Shown: positions 7,312 to 13,936 of the stretch, piece by piece
Layout: the number at the start of each line of letters is the position of its first letter
Numbering within the stretch: the stretch's first letter is position 1
DNA from: Bog-756 sp963753905
GTDB taxonomy: Bacteria > Actinomycetota > Acidimicrobiia > Acidimicrobiales > RAAP-2
Direction: 5' to 3'
Assembly (NCBI GenBank): GCA_963753905.1
Contig: CAVWDZ010000002.1
Coordinates: forward strand, 310,001-374,000
Length of the DNA: 64,000 nt
Translations under genes and position numbers: made by a program
The notes under the pieces: model-generated
Database searches by the model: none
What the model was told of the DNA's origin: nothing
What the model saw: only the letters and a program-made list of their open reading frames with translations

Positions 7312-8052
7312 TCAGCTTTTGAGCGAGTAGACGATTGTGACTTGGGCGCTTGCCTGTTGGGACCCCACCTCAAGCGGCACGGCGGGTGGCTGAGCGGAGG
7401 TCCCTGCGGCGGCGTTGAATCCCGAGCCGGGCTGTGAGGTTGGGGTCGTGTCAGTCAGCGAGCACACCGGTCCGAGGCGTTCACCTGCCGATGCAGCCAT
7501 GGTCAGGGCGTGGCTCACCGCCCGATGGACCGCATCCGTTCGGGCCTGGTCTTCGAGATCACGGGGGTCCTTGATCGAGAAGGACACAGAGTTGATCTGG
7601 CCGGCATTCCCCGCGGCACCGGACACCGCGTCGATGACGCTCCCAGCAGACGCAAGGTTGGTGACCATGGCGGTGACGGTGTTATTCACACCGTATCCGG
7701 TGAGTACCTCGGTCCCGTTCTTGAACGTGTAGTTCGGCTGGACGCTCAGGCCGGTCGTCTGAATGTTCTGTTTCGTGACCCCGCCAGAAGTGAACGCGGC
7801 GATCACAGCTGTCGCCTGGTTGTTGTTGTCGGCCAGGGCAGCCTGGGCCGTTGCCTCGGTCGTCGAGATAGTGATATCAATCGTGAGGGTGTCGGGGGTG
7901 CCCGTGGCTAGCCCAGTTCCCTTCACGGTCAACTTGGCAACTGAGGGTTCGGGAATGGGTGGATCCGGGTCCGCCACGGGGGCGGCACCCTGAGCCGAGA
8001 CCGGCCCCGTCGCGTCTGCCAGTTCCCTCGGAGCAGCTGGGGCTGGACCGCA
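7312..8052 (-). pseudogene. SIMPL-domain (DUF541) lipoprotein lacking its signal peptide
   Basis: The frame encodes a full SIMPL/DUF541 domain (VKGTGLATGTPDTL start, repeated ITISTTEATAQ and alternating beta/alpha pattern, C-terminal ASAQVTIVYSLKS). Upstream of GTG 7977 the same frame stays open and reads G-C-G-P-A-P-A-A-P-R, a mature lipoprotein N-terminus with Cys at codon 8050-8052, preceded by only twelve codons before the AbiEii stop at 8089-8091. No ATG or GTG lies in that stretch, so the hydrophobic signal peptide is gone. The gene appears cut by the AbiE module. A cytoplasmic product from GTG 7977 is possible but would be mislocalised, as family members act outside the membrane. Confidence 0.7.
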
Positions 8053-8088
8053 CCCGGTCGACTGGGCGCAGGTTGCGCTGTACCAGGG

Positions 8089-9264
8089 TCAGAACTCGAC
8101 CCGGTAGCGGGGGGTGAACGGAACTGCCGTTGGCCGGATGCCAGCCATCCGGTCCACCCGATAGCTCCGCAATTCGCCCTGATCGTTTACGACGAAGAGG
8201 ACGAGGTTGCCATCGCGTGTGTGCCGCAAAGCATACGGCTCGACTCGACGTACCCCATGGCGCCCCTCTGCCGCCCGGTAATCGATGTCCACCTTCAGCC
8301 GGTTCGAGCCGGCATAGCGCAGCAGTTCGAGCGGGACCTGGCGCCGCCAGGATGTGATTGCCTGAGGAGCGTCCCAGGTCGCGTCAGGCTGTCCGACCTC
8401 AGCTCGTGGCAGCTGGGCGATCTGACGCGTCCCGTCCAGCCAGCCGAAGACACTCTCGAGGGTCGACCAGAACGATTCGAAGGGTGGAAGGGGGCTCGGC
8501 AGCTGATGCCCGAGCATGTTTCCCCACTCGCTCTCGACCTCGGCCCGAAAGGGCGACCCGTGAATCGACTCGAGGGTCGGCACCTCGATGCCGGCATGAG
8601 CGCATTTCCGCTGGAGAGCCCGACGGACGAATCCGGAGAGCCCGATCACGTCCGGATGCCGGTGCATGTGGACGACGTCGTAGAGATCCCGGGGACGGCA
8701 TCGTTCGGCGAGCGCACGGAGCTTCTCCCCGAACAGTTCGGTGATGGAGTAGCTGAGGACACCCCGGACCGGGAGCGAGTCGCTGTAAGGATGTCCGATC
8801 GGACGAATCACCGGGCGCTCCGCCAGGACCTCGTCCGATGTGAGATCCAGCTTGACCTTCGGCAGCGACGACTGGCCACTGGGCCCCCGGTAGGCGACTC
8901 GACCTTCGATTGTCGGGTAACCCCGCCGGTTCATCCGTCGTCGAAATGTATTGTCGTCGATGATCAGCTCGATTCCAGACCCCTCCCGGATCCATTCGGC
9001 GATCTCCACGAAGATCCGCTCCAGATCGTCCGGTTCCTCGGGCCCACCGTCGACGATCGTGAAGTCGAGATCCTCCGAAAAGCGAAAGGTCTCGTAGTAG
9101 CACTTGCGAAGGCAGGTCCCGCCCTTGAACACCCATGTTCGGGACAGGACGTCGTGGTTGGCGATACCGGCCAGGAGCCACCCGAGCAGGTAGTCCTTCT
9201 CGATCACATCTACTGCGAGCGACCATTCGGCCCTCAGCGCCAGGAGCTCCCTCTGCGTGATCAT
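8089..9264 (-). CDS. abiEii: AbiEii-type nucleotidyltransferase toxin with C-terminal WYL-like domain
   Basis: 391 residues from ATG 9264, which overlaps the AbiEi stop by 4 bp (ATGA). The N-terminal half is an AbiEii/AbiGii nucleotidyltransferase: EKDYLL (22-27), FKGGT with G48-G49 and RFSEDLDF with S63, D65 and D67 as nucleotide/metal residues. Toxins of this family transfer nucleotides to tRNA or other RNA and stop growth during phage infection. Unusually, about the last 70 residues (321-391) look like a WYL domain: IDYRAAEGRHGVRRVEPYAL, then LRSYRVDRMAGIRP and a terminal PFTPRYRVEF. WYL domains bind nucleic-acid ligands and regulate other defence systems. The toxin call is firm; the WYL assignment is by eye. 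Confidence 0.85.
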   Translation of the reverse strand: MITQRELLALRAEWSLAVDVIEKDYLLGWLLAGIANHDVLSRTWVFKGGTCLRKCYYETFRFSEDLDFTIVDGGPEEPDDLERIFVEIAEWIREGSGIELIIDDNTFRRRMNRRGYPTIEGRVAYRGPSGQSSLPKVKLDLTSDEVLAERPVIRPIGHPYSDSLPVRGVLSYSITELFGEKLRALAERCRPRDLYDVVHMHRHPDVIGLSGFVRRALQRKCAHAGIEVPTLESIHGSPFRAEVESEWGNMLGHQLPSPLPPFESFWSTLESVFGWLDGTRQIAQLPRAEVGQPDATWDAPQAITSWRRQVPLELLRYAGSNRLKVDIDYRAAEGRHGVRRVEPYALRHTRDGNLVLFVVNDQGELRSYRVDRMAGIRPTAVPFTPRYRVEF

Positions 9265-10073
9265 GACGCCCCCTCGCGAGCGATCGTCACGTTCACCAGG
9301 AGCCCCCACCGCATGACCCGTCGCCCTCGCCGTGGCCCATCCGGGTCGAGGGATGCGATGCCCGCAGAGAGCCGATCCCGGCAGGCAGCGATGAGGTCCT
9401 CCCCTCCGATGTCAAGCGTCTCGGCCACGAATCCGAGGCGTTTGAAGACGGCGCGGTTCCCGAGTCGGTCTCCGTACTCGACGAGAAGATCCGGATCGTT
9501 CTCGTCGAGGTATGCTCTGAGGATCTCAGCACCGTGGCGGATGCCACCGCCGAGCTTCGGGGAGTCGAAGATGTCGACCACCGTGCGAGCCGGGTCTGCG
9601 AAGCGGAGTCGGGAGTTGCCCATCCAATCGCTCTTCAGTCCCCAAGCGAGCGCATCTCCGGCCACATGGTTGACGATGTAGTCGTGATCGAGGAGCCGAA
9701 CCGCTGTGCTCCGGACCCGCTCCGTGGTCTTCACGACGGTGGTACGGAAGGCCTGCTCAGTGAGGGCCCAGTGCCGGGCTGATGTCCAGCCCGTGAAGTA
9801 GCAGGGGGACCAGACTTCAGAGGCGACGAGCAGCGGATCCTCGGACCACGCGGCCGGGTTGGTCGCATCGACGGGCACCCCGATGTAGAGGCCCCGACGC
9901 ACTCGTCTGACCCAGCCGTCCTTGGCCCAGCGAGCCAGCTTCTTCGCCGCGGCCTCCGGATCCACCTCGAGGGCGTCGACGACGTCTGCGGGAGTGATGA
10001 ACCGACGACCAGGGGCCATCACGCTGGCCAGATCGGCCCGGCCCCGTCCAGTGATCCCCGCTGATATCGACAT
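9261..10073 (-). CDS. abiEi: AbiEi-family antitoxin of a type IV toxin-antitoxin pair
   Basis: 270 residues. An N-terminal winged helix (about 20-65, FITPADVVDAL then KKLARWAKDGWVRRVRRGLYIGVP) is typical of the AbiEi_4-like domain, followed by the antitoxin domain with YFTGWTSARHWALTEQ and RFADPARTVVDIFDSP, both signature stretches. AbiEi neutralises AbiEii without direct contact and represses its own promoter through the winged helix. The stop overlaps the toxin start, so the pair is translationally coupled. ATG 10073 is preceded by CAGGATG. Confidence 0.88.
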   Translation of the reverse strand: MSISAGITGRGRADLASVMAPGRRFITPADVVDALEVDPEAAAKKLARWAKDGWVRRVRRGLYIGVPVDATNPAAWSEDPLLVASEVWSPCYFTGWTSARHWALTEQAFRTTVVKTTERVRSTAVRLLDHDYIVNHVAGDALAWGLKSDWMGNSRLRFADPARTVVDIFDSPKLGGGIRHGAEILRAYLDENDPDLLVEYGDRLGNRAVFKRLGFVAETLDIGGEDLIAACRDRLSAGIASLDPDGPRRGRRVMRWGLLVNVTIAREGAS

Positions 10074-10277
10074 ACCCGTACATCCTGCTGGAGATGATTT
10101 ATTGGATCTAGGCTATCAGAGACAGTTCAGGATCAGTAACTCCCTCTGAGCGAGAACTATTGGACTTTGACAGCTGCTTGGCTGGCCTGGTCACCGCCGG
10201 CACAGGCCGTTCACGACCATCCCTGGAGTTGAGTCCGCCATGTAGCAGTGCCGAGTACCTTTAGGTACTATGGATGC
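10074..10277. other. Divergent promoter region between abiEi and the RHH gene
   Basis: About 200 bp holding the abiEi promoter (minus strand) and the RHH promoter and operator at 10254-10271. The abiEi-proximal half is AT-rich and has partly repeated GGATC/GATCC words near 10110-10135, possible AbiEi sites. No gene. Confidence 0.4.
10254..10271 (+). promoter_or_regulatory. Perfect palindrome overlapping a leaderless -10 box, likely RHH operator
   Basis: AGTACC-TTTA-GGTACT (10254-10269) is a perfect inverted repeat. It overlaps TACTAT (10266-10271), a TANNNT -10 box six bases before ATG 10278. RHH antitoxins bind short palindromes in their own promoters, so autorepression is the simple reading. 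Confidence 0.6.
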
Positions 10278-10535
10278 ATGTCCGGCCAATCGCCCATCAA
10301 AGTGTCCGGCGACACCAAGGAGCGCATCCGCTATCTCGCCGCGTTGAGCGGCGTCACGCAAGCAGAGATCGTCGATCTAGCAGTTCGGGAGTTTGCCGTA
10401 CGTCATGCCGATCTTGTCGAGAGGGGAATCGACCGGGCGAGGTCGGTACTGGCTGGAGGAGATGCCGACATCGCGGCCCACCTCCTCGATGTCCCTGGCG
10501 ATGATGTGCGGCGAGTCGCTGGCCCTCGACGCTGA
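10278..10535 (+). CDS. Small ribbon-helix-helix protein, orphan antitoxin-like
   Basis: 85 residues. The N-terminus reads IKVSGDTKERIRYLAALSGVTQAEIVDLAVREFAVRH: a beta strand followed by two helices, as in CopG/Arc-type antitoxins that bind DNA as dimers. The tail is acidic (GDADIAAHLLDVPGDD), like toxin-binding tails. Start 10278 lies six bases after a TANNNT box with no Shine-Dalgarno, so it is probably leaderless. A toxin gene (PIN, RelE) would be expected next but the following sequence is integrase remnant on the other strand, so the toxin has been lost or replaced. Confidence 0.65.
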   Translation: MSGQSPIKVSGDTKERIRYLAALSGVTQAEIVDLAVREFAVRHADLVERGIDRARSVLAGGDADIAAHLLDVPGDDVRRVAGPRR

Positions 10536-10596
10536 CGAACCCGTCAGCCGCACAGCCCTGAGCCGGGCAATGTCTCGCCTACCGTTCGGTTCCCCC

Positions 10597-10972
10597 TCAC
10601 CGGCGAGTTGCATCGGCGGCCGCGCCCAGCATGATGTCGATGTCGTCAGCCACCTCGCCGTCCTCCAGGGGAAGGGCATGGGCGTAGTTCCGCAGCGTCG
10701 TAGAGGCATCGCGATGGCCCAGCCGCTGTTGAGCCCGGAGGAGCTCGCCCCTTCCAACCAGAAAGGTGGCCACGGAGTGGCGCAGACGGTGGAGACTGAC
10801 ACCGACCAGGTCTGCCTCTGCGCACAGCTCGGCGAACCAGTGGCCCATGCCGCTGGCCGTGAGACGCCGTCGATGGTCGATGTCGGGCGAGAAGACCCCA
10901 CTCACCGAACGCAGCACCGAACGCTCTACTTGTCCGTGGGCACGCTCAAGGAGCTCGGCGGATCCAGTCGAT
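10597..10972 (-). pseudogene. Tyrosine integrase, C-terminal fragment
   Basis: About 125 residues of a tyrosine recombinase catalytic domain. HRLRHSVATFLV gives the His-x-x-Arg box, LGHRDASTTLRNYAHAL gives the second His and the catalytic Tyr. The first catalytic Arg, the core-binding domain and the N-terminal arm domain are missing: the frame closes at an in-frame TAA near 10973 where the neighbouring nucleotidyltransferase gene begins. It is probably the remains of the island's own integrase, cut by acquisition of the second AbiE-like pair or by deletion. Confidence 0.8.
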
Positions 10973-11710
10973 TAGCAACTCACCCGCCCTGCGGAACTGA
11001 GCCGCCGTGGGAACGTTCGACTCCGCGACTCCCGACCGGGCGACGAGACCCACGGTTCTGTCAGCGCCCTCGATCATGCGCCTGGTGATCTCGAGTGAGC
11101 ACCACGAGCCGAGGTCGTGCGGTGCTGCGCGCAAGGCGATGGCGATCGAACGGGTCATGGCCGGATGCGACACCAACCGGAACAGATCGAGATAGTCACC
11201 CCCGGCCTTGTCTGTCCGCACCCCTCTCCGCCGTGGTCCTGATTGGAGCTTCATGGCCACCAGACTCGCCGGGGTGGCAAAACGACAGCGCGCCCGAGCG
11301 ACGATCGTGCCGTCCGCTTGAGCGATCAGGGTGAGCTCATCCGCGGTATCCAGCGCCCAACGGTGGGCGAGCACGAAGATGCGGTCTTCTTCCACATCGG
11401 GAAGATGCTCTGCCGACAGTTCGGCCGCTGGGACGTCACCAACAGCGATGCAGTCGACCTTGGTTCCCTTGAGCAAGCCACCAACTCCTTGGACGGCAAT
11501 CACTGCCTCTACGACTGTCGGCTCATCGCCGTGTTGAGTGGCTACGGTATCGAGATCGTCGGTGACCCGGTGTGCTCCTTCGAGGCGCGCAAGGACCGCC
11601 AGTCCGCCGATGACGGCGAATTCGGCACTCGAAGCCGAATCGGCCAGGGCGGCCAGCGATGCCACGAGGTTGCCGATCCCTGGACCTTCCAAGCGAAGCT
11701 CACCAGACAC
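10946..11710 (-). CDS. AbiEii/MNT-like nucleotidyltransferase, second toxin
   Basis: 254 residues. FAVIGGLAVLARLEGAHRVTDDLDTV holds the nucleotidyltransferase signature: G35-G36, then R48-x-T50-x-D52-x-D54. The rest (DRIFVLAHRWALDT, LVAMKLQSGPRRRGVRTDKAGGDYLDLFRL) has the Lys and Asp-Leu-x-Asp-Leu pattern seen in AbiEii-like and MNT-type proteins. It starts with GTG inside the upstream gene (11-bp overlap), so it is coupled to that gene as toxin to antitoxin. Its 3' end runs into the integrase fragment. Confidence 0.75.
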   Translation of the reverse strand: MSGELRLEGPGIGNLVASLAALADSASSAEFAVIGGLAVLARLEGAHRVTDDLDTVATQHGDEPTVVEAVIAVQGVGGLLKGTKVDCIAVGDVPAAELSAEHLPDVEEDRIFVLAHRWALDTADELTLIAQADGTIVARARCRFATPASLVAMKLQSGPRRRGVRTDKAGGDYLDLFRLVSHPAMTRSIAIALRAAPHDLGSWCSLEITRRMIEGADRTVGLVARSGVAESNVPTAAQFRRAGELLIDWIRRAP

Positions 11711-12650
11711 GCGTGAACTCCTTCGGATCCCAACCCTCGAGGACTTCGTGACCGCGCGCCCGGTCCTGGGCGAGGTCGAGGGCTACGACGAGCTGGTTCG
11801 CCACCGGGTACCCGTCCCGATGAGCCGGCGACATCCAGGCGAAGCCATACCGGGACGGGCATATCGCCACCTCGGACGCTGTCCACCCTGAAGCCGAACC
11901 GTAGGCGCCGACGACGGTGGCAAGGTCCACGTCGTCGGCCACGTAGAGACGTGGCCACGTCCCCGCCGCCCCGGCAACAAGAGGGACCTCAAGTGCCAGG
12001 GCACCCAAGGTACCGGTCAGCCGGTACCGCTCCGGCGGCTCGGGACGCGGTGGAGAGGGAAGTGGCGTCCAGCGAGGCTTCCACTCTTCCGCAACCGCCC
12101 AGAACAGCTCGGGGGTGATCGGAAGGTTGTCCGCCCCGACGAGTCCCTGGCGCCGGAGCGCAGTCAGGATCTCGGAGACCCGACCAGGAGAGCGACTGAT
12201 CTCTCGGGCGAGCTGGTTCACACCGTGTGACTCGAGCGGGAACCGAAGCAAGCTGAGGGCGACATCGAGGCCGGTGCCCTTGAAGATCTCCACGACCCTG
12301 TGGGCAGGGGGACCAGTACTGGGCCGAACATCGGCGTTCACGAAGATCCCCGCCGTCCGGATCCACAGGTGCCCACGGCGATCCAGCCAGGCCAGACCGA
12401 CCCGACTCAGTTGCGCCCTGGCCGCCTCGGAAATCCGGTCGGCCACGATGATCGTCGGAGGGCGAACGGACGCGTCGTGGACGTGTGCCAACAGTGCTCC
12501 GTCGCTCTCCCGGACCACCTTCAACCGCTCGACGGCAAAGAGCGTCCCGCCGATCTCGACCGAATCGTCCCCCAGCCAGCGCGCCTCGACTCCTGCTTCC
12601 TCGAGGGCCTCGGTCAAGCCTTCAGAATCGTTCGCTATTCGTGGCACCAC
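11700..12650 (-). CDS. AbiEi_2-like winged-helix antitoxin, second pair
   Basis: About 316 residues from GTG 12650 (GTG 12647 equally likely). The middle has GLAWLDRRGHLWIRTAGIFVNADV, typical of AbiEi_2-type antitoxins and regulators, followed by a winged helix (about 150-205: LDVALSLLRFPLESHGVNQLAREI, then SPGRVSEILTALRRQGLV). The C-terminal half carries antitoxin-like YVADDVDLATVVGAY. It overlaps the nucleotidyltransferase start and probably represses the pair. It lies 92 bp after jetD on the same strand and could be read from the jet transcript. The family call is by motif pattern, moderately sure. Confidence 0.65.
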   Translation of the reverse strand: MVPRIANDSEGLTEALEEAGVEARWLGDDSVEIGGTLFAVERLKVVRESDGALLAHVHDASVRPPTIIVADRISEAARAQLSRVGLAWLDRRGHLWIRTAGIFVNADVRPSTGPPAHRVVEIFKGTGLDVALSLLRFPLESHGVNQLAREISRSPGRVSEILTALRRQGLVGADNLPITPELFWAVAEEWKPRWTPLPSPPRPEPPERYRLTGTLGALALEVPLVAGAAGTWPRLYVADDVDLATVVGAYGSASGWTASEVAICPSRYGFAWMSPAHRDGYPVANQLVVALDLAQDRARGHEVLEGWDPKEFTRVW

Positions 12651-12742
12651 GAGTAGAGAATACCATCTCCGGGAGATCGCCCCGACTACGAATGTTGATC
12701 GGAGCCAGGATCGAGCGCCGGTCGAGAGGAGGAGTACTCCGG

Positions 12743-13936
12743 TCAGGCCAACAGGGGCTCCAACTCCCGTTCCAACACGGAAGGCCGGACACGCTCCTGC
12801 TCGAGGCGGATCGTGGGACCGAACCGGTCTTCGACAAGGTCGCCGTAGAGCGCCGCTTCGGCCTCGGTGAGATTCGGAAGGGGTCGATTGGTCGGGCTGG
12901 GCTCGGCGACCCACTGGCTTCGATGAGCGAGCAGTGTGGCTTCATCCATCAGGATCGATCGAACCGAGTCGAATCGCGACCGGAGCCGATTCAGGATGTC
13001 GAATCCGTGCGTGTCGATGTCGCCCCAGTACACGATCTCCTTCCCGACCAGCCACGGGAGCGGCCGCAACGAGGCAAGTCCGAATCCCGATCCGAACACC
13101 ACAAAGGCATCGGGTACGTGAGGAAATGCCAGGTAGGTGATCTCGTTCTCCACTACGAACAGGAGCCGGGAGGTCAACTCCAGTGACGCAAGCTCCTCCG
13201 TGCGCAACGTGAATTCGGTGCACGCCTCGGGCAACGCCGGCTCAGACCCGAGTACACGGAAGCGCGTGTACTCGGGTCTGGCTCGGAAGCGATAGCGACG
13301 GCCAAAGTCACCCGTTGTGTAGTGCGTGTCGATTCGTCCTTCTGGCAAGACCGCTGTGAGGAGCTCGTCCAGTACGCTTTTGTGACGATCGACGAACTTG
13401 GTGTCGACGCCCTCGACGTCGATCTGCCGCAGATAGAGCCGCTCGGTGCTCACCCCCTTGACCCAGGCAACGACGGCGAGCAGATCACTCCAGACGCCTC
13501 CGTTGTCGATCGCCTTCAGCGGATGGGCACGCACCCACGGGACGAGTTCGGGCATGGTACTGCTCGTCTGATCGATGATCTCATCAAGGCTCCGCACCTC
13601 GGGCGTCGTGCCCAGCAGTGCGCACAGCTGGCCGAAGCTCTCGATCCGGATCCGTGCCGGCACCGAATTCGATCCGAAGCTCCGTCCCCCGATCGTCCGG
13701 TAGTCCACGGCGAACCGTGCCACCCCAGCCTTGGTCCGGCTGTCCCGGCGGAACCGCCCCACCCACAGTACGACGTCATCGAATCGATGGAGCAATTCAT
13801 CGGCCGACGGTGACTTCACGGGCAGTTCGATCGGTGCCCATGGCAGGCCCTCCGCGTACTCATGCAAGAAGCGGCCTGACCTCCATCGCTTGTGCAGGGT
13901 CGCGACGAGGTCGTCCACGTTCGTCCAGGTCGTCAT
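12743..13936 (-). CDS. jetD: Wadjet JetD, DNA-cleaving Toprim-like nuclease
   Basis: 397 residues of the DUF3322 plus DUF2220 architecture. The N-terminal part (1-200) binds DNA and the SMC complex; the C-terminal half has a Toprim-like fold with VVENEITYLAFP (E263/E265) and YWGDIDTHGFDIL (D306, D308), the metal-binding acidic residues that cut DNA. In type I Wadjet, JetABC extrudes plasmid loops and JetD cleaves the trapped small circle. It is last in the operon, its ATG overlapping the jetC stop by 4 bp. A 16-bp perfect hairpin lies in its coding sequence at residues ~219-232. All catalytic residues are present, so it should be active. Confidence 0.92.
   Translation of the reverse strand: MTTWTNVDDLVATLHKRWRSGRFLHEYAEGLPWAPIELPVKSPSADELLHRFDDVVLWVGRFRRDSRTKAGVARFAVDYRTIGGRSFGSNSVPARIRIESFGQLCALLGTTPEVRSLDEIIDQTSSTMPELVPWVRAHPLKAIDNGGVWSDLLAVVAWVKGVSTERLYLRQIDVEGVDTKFVDRHKSVLDELLTAVLPEGRIDTHYTTGDFGRRYRFRARPEYTRFRVLGSEPALPEACTEFTLRTEELASLELTSRLLFVVENEITYLAFPHVPDAFVVFGSGFGLASLRPLPWLVGKEIVYWGDIDTHGFDILNRLRSRFDSVRSILMDEATLLAHRSQWVAEPSPTNRPLPNLTEAEAALYGDLVEDRFGPTIRLEQERVRPSVLERELEPLLA
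13243..13280. repeat. 16-bp perfect inverted repeat inside jetD
   Basis: CAGACCCGAGTACACG (13243-13258), six-base loop GAAGCG, then its exact reverse complement (13265-13280). It lies in the middle of jetD and codes ordinary-looking protein (around RPEYTRFRVLGSE). A perfect 16-bp stem is far beyond chance for a coding region. Confidence 0.85.

Noticed and set aside
8221..9681. 486-codon plus-strand frame opposite the AbiE genes
   Set aside because: It is an antisense shadow: AbiEii and AbiEi motifs on the minus strand are clear and this frame has low-complexity Arg/Pro-rich sequence with no domain.
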